A stretch of DNA of 49,425 nt from Collybiopsis luxurians FD-317 M1 (Eukaryota; Basidiomycota; Agaricomycetes; Agaricales; Omphalotaceae): contig KN834903.1 of the NCBI GenBank assembly GCA_000827265.1, positions 5,515-54,939 on the forward strand, given 5' to 3'. The position numbers were made by a program, and so were the translations under genes. Below the pieces are notes generated by a model, which was not told where the DNA came from, did not search any database, and worked only from the letters and a program-made list of their open reading frames with translations. Below are positions 10,931 to 21,511 of the stretch, in pieces; position 1 is the stretch's first letter; every line of letters begins with the position of its first letter.

Positions 10931-12778
10931 CTCAAACCTCAACAACTTGAACCTCAAACATGTACTGAAAGTCAGCCCGATACTAACAAACCCTCACTTC
11001 CCACTTGTCCAATTTGAGCCTGACCTCCTCCAGGATTCTTTAATGAAACCGCTATGGGTAAATGAGCAGGATTAGCTGAATTTGCTGAGGGATATGAAGC
11101 TTTACTTACTGAATTAGGAAATGAGCTGAATGCAGATACTGACAACTTCAATTATCAAGTCTCAGAACTCACTCTTGCAGCCATGAATGGCACTCCAAAC
11201 TCAATCACTACTGCATTATCTGGTCCTGAATCTGAGCAATGGTCAAATGCATACCAAAACAAGGTTGATAGACTTACCACTTATGGAACATTCGATATCA
11301 TCAAATGTCCCTCCAACGGCACCAACATCACTAAATGTGTTGTAGCCTTACACAAGAAACCTGGACCAAATGGTGAAATTGCCAAGTTCAAGGCCAGAAT
11401 CTGCATTGGCAGTTATAGCCAGGTGTACGGCGTCGACTTTGATAAAACCTTTGCACCAGTTGTCCGTAAAGCCTCCTTGCAAATTTTATTTGCTTGGGGA
11501 GCCTCCAAGTCAGCTTCTATTGAACAAATTGATGTTGAGAGCACATACCTCCAAGCAGATCTCCATCATTCCCTATATATGGAACTCCTGCCATTCCTCG
11601 AGAACTTCTACAAGCAAAAAAACAAAATCAGCTGTCTTAAGCGGCCTGTGTGCTGTCTCAAGTGTCCCCTGTATGGTAGTCATCAGGGAGCAAAGGAATG
11701 GTACAATAAAAATGAGGGAATACTCACCAAAGTTATGGGATTTACTGCAAGCAATGCAGACCCATGTGTCTTCCTCAAATTCATTGGAAAAACCTATATT
11801 GTGCTTGGAGTCACCACAGATGACTTTTCCATTGTCACAGACACTGCAGCAACATTGAGGGGGTTCATAAAGGAGTACAGTGGGAGAATCAATGTCACCA
11901 AATTAGGTTCTATAGGCTGGCTGTTAGGAATGACAGTTGCCTGTGATGTGGAATGTCGAACCATCACTTTGGCTCAGCAAGCATACAGCCAATCCATAAT
12001 AGAATGGTTAAGACTGGCTGATGCAAATGCCATTGCCACACCCTTGGAACTGGGCATTGATCTCAGCATTAATTCCCCTTCAATCTCACCTGAATTCCTT
12101 TCCTATTTGGATGCCTCCTTTTACAGGATGGGCATTGGCTCCCTTCTTTATCTTTTGGATAGTTCCCATCCCGACATTACTTATGCAGTCTCAACACTTG
12201 CAAGATTTATGGCAAATCCAACCATGACTCACCTCAAGGTGCTCAAGCATGTTGGATGTTACATCCTCAGGACAATTGACTATGGTTTGGTGTTAGGGGG
12301 AGATAACCTAATCTTGAAAGGTTATTCAGATTCGGACTTCGCTTCCAATTTGGATCGCAAGTCCATCAGTGGTTACATCTTCTTTTATGGTCAGGGTGCT
12401 GTAACCTAGAATTCAAAGAAACAAGACTTGGTTACTGTGTCTACAATGGAAGCTGAGTACATTTCCCTTACCCATGCTGGAAAGGAGTTGCAATGGTGCC
12501 GAAAACTCATCCTCGAAATAGACTCTTCCGCTGTTTCCAAACCGATGATTCTATATTGCAACAACCAAGCAGCAATTCAACTCACTACCAATAATACCTT
12601 CCATATGCGCACCAAACATATTGACATTTACTATCATTTCATTCATCAACTCATCAAAGATGGCTCAGCAAATGTCCACTATATTGCAACTGACCATATG
12701 ATTGCCAATTGCCTTACTAAATCCCTTGCTTGCATCAAATTTGAGTTCTTTTGTGAGAAGTTGGGTCTTAGAGGTTAG
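10930..12778 (+). pseudogene. Ty1/copia reverse transcriptase and RNase H (copia family 1)
   Basis: One frame runs from the Pro/Thr linker at about 10930 to TAG-free stop 12776-12778. It is broken by TGA at 11015, 11021 and 11063 and by TAG at 12407. RT signatures: FKARICIGSYSQVYGVDFDKTFAPV, motif A EQIDVESTYLQADL, and HQGAKEWY. The usual copia YVDD catalytic motif reads TTDD (VTTDDFSIV, about 11812-11838). RNase H signatures are GYSDSDFASNLDRKSISGY, then STMEAEYISLTHAGKE and TKHIDIYYHFI. The TAG at 12407 replaces the Trp of the conserved VTWNSKKQ motif (TGG to TAG). This copia differs from the family at 46-49 kb. Gag, protease and integrase are absent upstream. Confidence 0.88.
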
Positions 12779-12793
12779 AATAATGAGGGGGAG

Positions 12794-13351
12794 TGTTGAA
12801 GGTAGCATTATTCTGACTTTGTTTCCTTGTTTGGTACTTGTTTCATATGGACTCTCTTACATATGTTCCCTACCTACCAACCCCTGTCTTTACTTCTCTC
12901 TCTCGTACCTTTACATACCAGCTTACTGCCTTTAATAGTAAGCCTATACCTATTCCACTTATTTGTTCTCATTACTAACCTTACCTAGTACTTTATATTT
13001 ATTCTGTCCTAGCTTGGAACCTGCACTCAACTGTATGCCCTTGTTCCAATGTCAAATCTCTTAGGAGATCCCACTGCCCAAGGTATTGGCAAACTAGGTA
13101 AGTTCCCAAAATATCGATACAGTGGACATTAAGTGGGATAAGTTTCCTCTTTGTTGTCATCTAGGGAAGGATTTCTGACAATGTTACAAGAGCAGACAGA
13201 TACTGAATATGGAATCACATTTGATTATCTTTGTTACACTCAAGCTTCAGTAGATCTCTGAATATGGATCTGTTGATGCTGAACATTTGCTGTGTATGTA
13301 TTTATATGTTTTGTTTCCATTGTTCATCAGTTAACTACTAATCATTCAACA
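12794..13351 (+). mobile_element. Probable 3' LTR of copia family 1
   Basis: A polypurine tract (AATGAGGGGGAG, about 12780-12793) directly after the RNase H stop is followed by TGTTGAAGG, the expected 5' end of an LTR. The best matching 3' end is ATTCAACA at 13351, giving TGTTGAA/TTCAACA inverted termini. The right boundary is uncertain because no 5' LTR of this copy exists in the window for comparison. Confidence 0.5.
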
Positions 13352-15070
13352 TATATTTATTGTATGCAGCTCTCAACAGTCTAAGGCAACAAAGCTCTCT
13401 TTCCTTCACACATGCACTTCACCTTGACATGTCTCACATATCAAGTCTCATCTTTCACCCTTCTACTTACTGATTTGCCTCTGTCCCACTGTTTGTTTGC
13501 CCATTGAATTGACACAGCTTAGGAAATTGTTGCTTCGGTCTACTCTTGGTGAGCTCTTCAATTGAATAACTGGTACCACTAGTCATCCCCTCACCACTGC
13601 CACATCTACTTCATTCAACTCTTACACAAACTTTAAAAAGGCCTACCCTAATGTATTACTCACACTAAACATCATTCAAAGTATTTGATCTACAATTTAA
13701 TCCATACCCAGGAACACTAACCTAATCTCACAAAGACAAACAAGTACCTGGGGGACAATTTCCAGCTCCTTGAAACTCCTGACAATGATTTTCATGTGCT
13801 CTTTGTCAAGGGCACAGTTAGCACAGAAACTCAGCTATTCACTGCACTATGGCATTGCACAGGTTAGATTGCCCCCCTTGCCACTGACAGATATAAACCC
13901 ACCATCACTGAGCAACATACATTGTTTTGGCTGCTTGATACTGACAGAATGTACTCTGACATTCTTTGTTAGCATGAATTGCTGATGACCATGATATATC
14001 TGCACTCACTAACATTGTCTTTAACCAATGTATCACCATACAGTGTACCATCAAGCATGACTTAAACTATACATGATGATGACTGAAACTCCTCTGTCAA
14101 AATGGAAATCCTCAGCAAAATTGGGATGGATGTCATATCTCTGCTCTGAGCCAGCAGAACAAGCTGAAGTGGTTTCACCACGGTTCTGCTTCCTGTGCAT
14201 GCATATCCAAGGCTGTTGCAGGAGAATGCCCATAACTTGCATTGTCCTCTCAAAAAGACCTCACAGAAAATTGAATTCTCTCAAGGATTTATTCCATGTG
14301 AGAGGACAATGCAAGTTATGTAACCAATTTAGTTTTCTTTTTTGTCCTTTTGGTTGAGTCATACTCTCACTGCTGGTCTGCAATTTCTGACACATTCTCA
14401 ATGTTTGTGTGTGTTTTTTCCACTGTTCAACATGACATTCAAGGAACGAGTGCATATATCACATTACAGTCTTCCTTCACTCACTAGTTTCTGTACTGAC
14501 ATGATCAAAGAATGCAGCTACAATGGAAGACATCAACATCTAGAAATTACTTCATAGAATGAGTCCAGCAAGAATTGTACTTGTTATATCACTTCTGACT
14601 TCTTTTGCAGGTCATGCTCTACTTAATTGAACAATATTTTAAGGCTTCATCTTTAGTAAGTTGTATGACTTGTCTCCTCTTCATTGCAGTATATACCTAT
14701 GTTCTATATTTCTCATCTTTTTCATATATTAATTTTTACTTTTCAAATCTTACATCACAGTTTCAAATGATAACTCAAATGACATTGTTGGGATGCTCTG
14801 TGCCTCCAGTGCTACAGCTAACTACATCAATCAAGACAGTAACAATTATCCCAGGGCATTTTCCATTGACCTTGATCCCTGGTAATCAGATGTCTCCACC
14901 ATTGTTGACTTGAAGAAATTCAGTAAAAAGAAAGATCGTGAGCATGAGGTACTCTAGGCTCTCTGGAATCCTGATTTTGTTCTCAGGATGAAGCACTTTG
15001 AGACTAATGGATAGCATTTTTTGTTCTGTGAAAAATAAGCTCCTGGTCTTCATGAGATCTGCAGTACTAA
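13352..15070. other. Decayed coding-like sequence, family not recognised
   Basis: No intact gene was found. On the + strand short stretches look protein-like, for example DNDFHVLFVKGTVSTE (about 13780-13830) and YPRAFSIDLDPW followed by TIVDLKKFSKKKDREHE (about 14850-14945), separated by stops. On the - strand the 14051-14242 region also reads smoothly. These may be relics of one or more unidentified transposon genes with introns. I cannot assign a family or prove a strand. Confidence 0.35.
14231..14320. repeat. Perfect 22-bp inverted repeat with 46-nt loop
   Basis: CATAACTTGCATTGTCCTCT (14231-14250, plus two more paired bases) is exactly repeated in inverse at 14299-14320. RNA from this site would form a 22-bp hairpin with a 46-nt loop. 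It could be a very small TIR element or a hairpin RNA source; no target duplication is evident. Confidence 0.75.
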
Positions 15071-15246
15071 CATCAAGAAAAATAGGGTTGAGCTTGGGGT
15101 TACATAATGACAACCTTGGGGCTCAGGTAACCTGAGGTTGGACAGTGGAAGCCTAGGTAAACTAAGTGCTTGAAGTGTCCTATTCTTCTTAGGTTCCCCA
15201 AGGTTGTCATTATGTAACCCCAAGCTCAACCCTATTTTTCCTGATG
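15071..15246. mobile_element. Palindromic MITE, copy 1 (176 bp)
   Basis: The ends are imperfect inverted repeats of CATCAGGAAAAATAGGGTTG followed by AGCTTGGGGTTA; the left end here reads CATCAAG. The TIRs run for roughly 40-60 bp and nearly close the element into a hairpin. The same dinucleotide AA flanks each end (15069-15070 and 15247-15248), fitting a 2-bp target duplication. The interior is in the opposite orientation to the copy at 25969-26126. It has no coding capacity. Confidence 0.85.
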
Positions 15247-17560
15247 AACCATATGAGCAGCACAAACAAGGTGGTTTCCTGATGCTGTGCAGGCACTGTA
15301 CAACAAGTAAAGAACTAAGAAATCTTCTCCATGTCTTCTACCACTCTGATGCTCAACTCTACACACAATTCATATGCATCTCCCTCCCTCCAATGTATCA
15401 ATTTTTTCCTTTTGGTTTTATAACTCTCAATTTACATTATCTCATTTGTGTTACTGGTTGTATCACTGAAAGATTCCAATGCATGGTCATGTTGGTCACT
15501 ACTGTAAACCACTGCAATGATATTGAATACATCTAGAAAAATATCTTATGCAATCTACCCCTACACTGTCCAATGCAGGCATTGCTTAACTACAGATATC
15601 TTGTTTTCCACTTTGCAGAAAGGGCAACTCAATGAAGAGCATTTTAAACTCTTTTGAGAACTGTGCTCTTATTAGCAAGTCAGCACTTGGTATTATCCCC
15701 TTGGACATTGTCTGGCAACATAATTCAATACATAGAAGACAATATGCATCATTGTTTCCAAAAGTGCCAGTTGTACTTTCCCAACACAATATTCACAGCA
15801 AAGGATATTGACTGGTAACCATATATGCAATACATAACCAAAGAATCCTGTATCAATCTTGTGGTAATTTTGAGTGTGCCAGAGTTTCCTGAAGATGATG
15901 AAACTGAATCACACAAGTCATCAACTATTCCAGTTCAGATAGAACTTTTGACCTTTTTCACCTTTTCTTTCTCAAGAGCAATGTCATTATCCAGTTCTGT
16001 CAGTTCATGCAGTTCAAATGTCAACAGAGTCTACTCATTTTTCAGTGTCACCTACAATGGACAAGGTAACAAACACATACCTCCAAACTGCGCTTGCTGA
16101 GCTTTGCAAAATCAGAATGTTGAACTGGGACTGGACTCAAACAAAGAGATGAAGGTTGTAATCAAAGACAATGCATGTAATCTTCCAAAAATGCAAGATA
16201 GTACCATTTCCTTTCATACTTAGACAACTCAGTGCTCTTTCTATAACATTATCTATTCAATTAACTCCAGGTAGATGTGTACCAGGAAAAAGAACTTTGA
16301 ACAGAAAGTGGCACACCTAATTGTCAATGTTTCTCTTGGACAACCTGTCTGTTTCTTCTTAGGATTTCCATTGTACGGCATATTCCCTGCTTCTTCAGTG
16401 CACATATTCACCTCAAAATATGGAATTACACCTGACTTGACCACTCCATTAGCAGTTTTCCATCCAGTGGTACAGAGATCCTTGGTATTCATGCTCATGC
16501 TCACAATATCAGGACTCAGATTATTCTCCACTGCAAGAAGGTTGGCAGAAAATTGTATAGGATCCAGACACTGATGATGGAGATCCATTTGCAAATTCTG
16601 GTAACCCATTCTGAAGAATGCTGGTACATCTTCCTGAGCAATACTTGTGAGTCCATACAGTAGCAATGTGCAACTGAGTTTGTCAATCGGCAGCAGTGTG
16701 TTGCAATTTATCTGACCAGGATACATGGGGTAGGTCAGTTCACCTGCATTATAAAATTCCTGGGAAAAATTATACATATGTCTCTACCTTTTACAGCAGC
16801 AAAAGGTCAGACTGGTGGTGGTGTATAAACTTTGCCTTACACTGTTACAATCTACAATTACCATCCTACACCTCTCATACTGTACATAAATTCTGCAAGA
16901 GTTTCCTCAACAGATATAAAGAATTGGTTCACTGTTGCAATTGCATTAGTGGTATCAAAATTTGCTTGCATGTTTCTCCTTTCTGTAAATAGTAATTTTC
17001 AAGACAATCCCGCCAGGAATGGGTTCAATCTTGGTCAAGCAGAATCAATTCCAGCTGTACTACTTATGGTGATTTTATGAATGAAAGGATTGCCTTTCCT
17101 TGGCTGAACTATGTGTGTCTTCTGATTCTCCCTTATTAATAAGGAAAACAATGAATTAAAAATAGTTCCAAATCAATACTTTCTGTTCAGGATCATTCTT
17201 TCAAACCAACAATTGATCCCAACTTTAATTGATTGCAGTAATTCAATTCAATTCTACATTCTAGAGTTTGCACTATGCTGATAATTACAAATTTTTCTCT
17301 TGGCTAATGTCAGTTCTAAGCCCTGAATAAGTTCACATCTTTCAGTCTTTGTAAATCTTTTATATGTTCAGTGCCACATACTGTAGATTCTTTATTATCC
17401 CTGTCTCTTCATATACTGTATATTTTCCAAAAGGTATGTCTTAAGGTCAACATTTTGTTAATGATAAATTTTGAGCATAGACAGATGAACATGGCAGATA
17501 CCAATGCTCATCAACACAAAGATCCCCACTTCCATACACCCAAAGCTATGATGTAGGTGC
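15247..17560. other. Decayed coding-like sequence on both strands, unassigned
   Basis: The longest open frame is on the - strand at 16777-16253 (174 codons; contains DKLSCTLLLYGLTSIAQED and LDPIQFSANLLAVENNLSPD). Upstream on the same strand, about 17060-16830, NAIATVNQFFISVEETLAEF is readable with TGA stops at places where Arg would fit. Downstream, about 16020-15590, more - strand protein-like pieces appear (ELTELDNDIALEKEKVKK; FGNNDAYCLLCIELCC). The + strand between 15600 and 15810 also reads smoothly. I do not recognise the family. It behaves like an old transposon gene with CGA to TGA decay. Confidence 0.35.
16253..16777 (-). CDS. Unidentified open frame, probable relic
   Basis: A 174-codon frame with no signal peptide, membrane segment or known motif recognised. 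Methionine-rich start MYNFSQEFYNAGELTYPMYP. The flanking - strand sequence continues to read like the same protein but with TGA interruptions, so this is probably an exon-sized remnant of a larger broken gene. A competing + strand frame (16275-16574) overlaps it; the minus frame is longer and looks more natural. Function unknown. Confidence 0.35.
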   Translation of the reverse strand: MYNFSQEFYNAGELTYPMYPGQINCNTLLPIDKLSCTLLLYGLTSIAQEDVPAFFRMGYQNLQMDLHHQCLDPIQFSANLLAVENNLSPDIVSMSMNTKDLCTTGWKTANGVVKSGVIPYFEVNMCTEEAGNMPYNGNPKKKQTGCPRETLTIRCATFCSKFFFLVHIYLELIE

Positions 17561-18650
17561 CCATGTGTTTCCGGAAATGGGTTGGGTCAATATCATTTAG
17601 TGCTATAGAATCTCGAGAATAGACAGAATTTTCCCTGCCCACTTCTTCAGCTGTTTGACCACTGACTCTGTCCTGGAATGGGCAGTTACTCCAGGGCCCA
17701 ACACTCATGTGGCATGGCGGGACCCCATGCTTTCAAGTTGAGTCAGCGACTGTTGCCACGTGAGGCACAGAGCTGCAGCTGAGCCGCAACTGGATGGATA
17801 CCCCCTTCTTGTGAAATAGAGTTGGAAATAATTAATTTCCAGATTGCAGTGAAACTAAATGTTTCATTAAGGGAGTGAAATTGAGATTTTATTGTTCAAC
17901 TAGAAACATCAAATTTCTAATTGTCATTCGCAAAAGTGGAAGTCAAAGATTTCACATTGATTGAAAGGAGCCCTTTCTGGCATTGACTGAAAGTTATAAT
18001 TTCACTTTGACTTTAAAGCTATGGCGGCCAAGTTCCTGAAAGCGGACCTCACATCATGCAAGGACCTCCTGAATAAGTCAATAGATTCTGTACTAGCAGA
18101 GTAGATGATGAACTCTTCCTCTTCTTGCATCACGTTCCCTCTTTTGCTCTCTTTGTTTTGGACTTACACTTGGATATTTACAGTTACAGTACTCCATACT
18201 TGCTTGTTTCAGGCACTCTTTCTTCAGCCCATTGTTTGTCAATCTTCCTTTATTCCAATTTGCCTTTGCATATGCATATCATATCATCAATGGACCCATT
18301 AGTCTTTCTTCATGTGTAATATGACAGATGGAACAATTTATCTCACTCTTTTGATATGGCTGCAATATGGCTTTCTCTGCTGAAAACTAAGGCTGGTGGC
18401 ACTTCCGAGCTGCATAAGATATTGTTTATTGAAATTTGGCATCCTTTGTACCTACATACACAAGCTTTCACAATTATACATTATAATATACAGATAATAT
18501 GTCAATTCACTGAGAGAATATGAAATACAACATTCTTGACACCATTTCTGACCTTCTTCAAAGAGGATCTAGTGCTTGACTTGCACTTCCACCCAATACT
18601 GGTGTGAAAATTCTCTTTTCTGGCAAGAGCAGAATGGCGAGAAGATGTGC
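17561..18650. other. No gene recognised
   Basis: AT-rich sequence with short open frames on both strands. The - strand segment 17708-17511 (FRKHMGTYIIALGVWKWGSL near its end) looks mildly protein-like but has no recognised domain. A + strand ORF at 18105-18302 is hydrophobic and Ser/Leu-rich, probably chance. Confidence 0.35.
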
Positions 18651-18669
18651 AAGTCACAATTGGAAGGAG

Positions 18670-19354
18670 TCATGGTGGACAAAGTCTGGCTGTTGAAATT
18701 GAGGGAAACAAGACATACAGCGTAGAAATTGATGGGGTTGGGGACAGAGGTGAGGGAGCAGGTGCATGAGCTTGAAGCCAGTCATCAGCAATACACTGGG
18801 CAGGAGATGGTCCAATGGAGGGATCATGAAAGTCAGGCTGAGTAGCAACAATGAGAAGAAGTACCATCATCCCAGACAGAGCTGACAGGGGTGCTGGTTG
18901 ACAGAAATGTGGTGTCTTCCCGAGGATCCTCCATGGCATCCAAAGGATATGATGAAGATGCTGGGGGATGCTGGAAGCCCCCACCATTGTTTTGTGAGCT
19001 CTGCTGACCATGGAATCTAAAATCAGCACTGAACCTGTACCAATTGAGCTCCATGTCTGGATTTTCTCCTCCTCCTCCTGGCCCTCCATAGCCTGGTTTC
19101 CACCTGCTGTCCTTTTCGAACAGGAACTCAGTCTTCAATTGGACCAAAGTTCACAGTATGTTGTACATCGTGTCAACAACTGCATTGTGCTGAGGAACAT
19201 TGGCGGCTTGTAGAGCAGCAGAGAGGGACATGGATGACTGGGGAAAATTACTGTCTGCCGGGGGGGCTCCACATAGCCAGGGTATGAAGAGCATTGAAGA
19301 GGGCAGCAAAGGGAGAGAGATGGGAGTAAAATCCTGTTGTGTTGCAGAAATCAA
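18670..19354 (-). pseudogene. Unidentified minus-strand gene relic, Gly/Pro-rich
   Basis: One - strand frame runs from ATG 19354 to a stop at 18833, interrupted by a single TGA at 19153-19151 that again fits an ancestral CGA (MYNIL-stop-TLVQLKTEFL). It encodes Ser/Ala-rich sequence (SMSLSAALQAANVPQHNAV), then GYGGPGGGGENPDMELNWY and DFRFHGQQSSQNNGGGFQHP. A second overlapping frame (19089-18670) may be an exon shadow. Composition suggests a low-complexity linker protein or a Gag-like fragment. I do not recognise a family. Confidence 0.4.
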
Positions 19355-19653
19355 AATTCACAGCTAGTGTTGCACTTGTACCTGTGAGGTACGGTGTAGT
19401 ATTTGTGAATATTTCCATCTTCCTGTGATGTGGCTCAGATGAGTGTTTCCGATTCCTTTCGTTTCTCCACATTCCAGGTGGTTTTGCCATTGTGCACCGC
19501 AGTGAGATATATCAGGATGTCATTCAATTGATCGATGCAAGATATGATCAAGAAGAGATGATGGTCAAGGAGAGTATGTATATGGACTGCGACTGATAGA
19601 AGAAAATAAGTAGGAGGGAAGTAGATAACACACTGGGCATGAGGAATAAGCGA

Positions 19654-20534
19654 TTATGTACACAGAAAGACCTCGGAGGCATTCCTAATGCGTATTCGTA
19701 CATCAACAGCTAATAAAGAGTCAGCAAAACAGAAACAAATGCGGTGGATGATAGAACTCACCAATAGATTATTTTTTGCTTCGGATTTGGGAAGACATAC
19801 ATGTGCGAGCTGCACAAACGACGTACAGTGAGGAACTTGATGTGTGATATGGCAGTAGAGGAAGTGAGCGTAAATGAACCATCTGAGAAGCCAGGCTTTC
19901 GCTGTAGCTTCTGACTTTGCATTTTGTTTACTTGGAGGCAGGCTCTTCAGAGAAGGTGCTCTTCCATTTGGCGCATTGTTTCGACTATTCTCCATCTCCA
20001 GTAGCCATATAGAGACAGCACGTTCCGCGCATTCTGTGAAATTGGAGCTGAGATTGAAGGACAGTGACTGCGAGTATTGGTCAATAGGTTGAGTGTCATT
20101 CTTCTTCACCGATTCATGGTCAAATGCAATGGGAAAACACGGAACTCGAGATCGGGAGATCAATGTAGCTATTGAATCAGGCTGGAGAGCATAGAAGATA
20201 GAGAAGAAATTGGGCAGAGAAACAATCGACAAAGTGTTTGCTGTTTGGTTGGCGAGCGCTGTGTCATCGTCGTTGTTCATAATGAACAACGCGGTCCGGT
20301 GGCCGGTGACTGCTCGTTTGTACCACGTACATGCTCTGGGATATAGCGCAGCATTGAAATTTGCGCTAGAAAGTGGCACATCCTGGTATACAGTACAAAA
20401 ATAACGACAGAAATAGAGTCAAAAACTTGAGTATGCACAACATACCTCCCCTCGGACTCAACCCTCACATTGACCCAGACCCTCTCCAAATTGACCAACT
20501 CCTTCGAGGACTCAAGTAGAGAGCACAGCAGCAC
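19654..20534 (-). CDS. Hypothetical protein, two-exon model
   Basis: The 3' exon (20365-19654) is open for over 230 codons and ends FLCT. A 5' exon 20534-20446 (MLLCSLLESSKELVNLERVW and on) can be joined to it in frame through an intron 20445-20366: donor GTATGTTG, acceptor CTTTCTAG. The product would be about 267 residues. It contains a hydrophobic stretch (WLLRWFIYAHFLYC) near residue 190 and Cys-rich patches but no domain I recognise. Codon use and CpG content resemble the neighbouring paralogue pair rather than the transposons. An alternative start inside the 3' exon at 20379 is possible. Confidence 0.5.
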
Positions 20535-20578
20535 CCTCTGTCCTTTTCTTCAAAACTCACCCTCCTCATCGCATCGCC

Positions 20579-21253
20579 TCAAATGCACATGTCCCCCTCT
20601 TCGCTACTTGTAGAAATGGAAGAAGCGAGATATACATCTCTAACTCGATCCACTTCTGTCAAAGAGGACGAACGATACAGGAAGGAGAAAGCGCGCATCA
20701 TTTTCCGTTTCGACTTGCTGGCTGTGGATCGACTGCCACCCGCAATGGATTGCAACAGATTCCCGGTCTTTCTTCGAGGCCCAGTGTTACAGGAACAGCG
20801 GCTCGACATCGAAGAGGTGCTTTTAAAACCGGCTTTGTGCATACTAAACGCGAACGAGAGATTGTGAAAAGCCTGAGTAAAGCATCTGAACTCGACCGCA
20901 CATTGACGCAAGTCACCGCTGATAGTCTCCACAATGACGGAATCTTTGACAGAGAGACCGAGGAGGGCCTTTAACGTCCAGTCTTGGATTTGATTGAAGT
21001 GTTCGGTGGACTGTTCGCGATATACCGGCTGAATCTTCTGGGGACAATTCCAGTCTTCAAGGGCCCTCAGGGTATTCACACACACAGCAAACGGTGTGAC
21101 GTGGGAGTCAAACATGGGAAAGTTTTCGTATGGGCGATGGAAGGTTTGAGGAGGCCCTTGTCTATGGTCAAAGATTGGAGGTTGCGAAGGGAAGTGTGGG
21201 GAGGGGAGAATCTGATATTTATATTTGGAGCCATCTCGCTGGATAGGAAGCAT
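20579..21253 (-). CDS. Paralogue of the 21.5-23.1 kb gene, 5' exons missing or decayed
   Basis: This frame matches the last large exon of the + strand gene starting at 22273. Shared order: RDGSKYKYQILPSPHF against KDGTVYSYTLLCSPYF; FPMFDSHVTPFAVCVNTLRA against FPTVESHVSPFAMCVNALRV; then TLKALLGLSVK against TVLALLGLKQD. A plausible acceptor CCTATCCAG lies just before RDG at about 21238, and a short upstream piece (LEGFKGL) resembles the end of the + gene's exon 3. Exons equivalent to the first ~190 codons cannot be traced in the ~260 bp left before the + gene. So this copy is 5'-truncated or uses different first exons. Function unknown. The C-terminal tail is Ser/Arg-rich and unlike the partner's. 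Confidence 0.6.
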   Translation of the reverse strand: MLPIQRDGSKYKYQILPSPHFPSQPPIFDHRQGPPQTFHRPYENFPMFDSHVTPFAVCVNTLRALEDWNCPQKIQPVYREQSTEHFNQIQDWTLKALLGLSVKDSVIVETISGDLRQCAVEFRCFTQAFHNLSFAFSMHKAGFKSTSSMSSRCSCNTGPRRKTGNLLQSIAGGSRSTASKSKRKMMRAFSFLYRSSSLTEVDRVRDVYLASSISTSSEEGDMCI

Positions 21254-21511
21254 CAGATTAGCGGTGATAATATGTAGGCAGACCTACGTACAAGCCCTTT
21301 AAATCCCTCTAACGAGACGGGCTGCGCAAACAGAGGTATACAGTCGGCTGAGAAGACAAAGAGCGTTCCGGGAAATCATCGCTGGGATGCAAGGTTTGGC
21401 CAGTGGATTTAGTGGATCCGATACATTTAGTTGGGTGAAGGCCTGCGAGAGCACGGAAGGTCTACTCACGTGAAGGTGCTACTCACGTCATCGTTGTTGA
21501 CCACAACCATC

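Noticed and set aside
8558..12778. Copia integrase at 8.56 kb and copia RT at 10.93 kb as one element split by a gypsy insertion
   Set aside because: The pre-RT regions of the two overlap on the copia map and differ in sequence, so they are different families.
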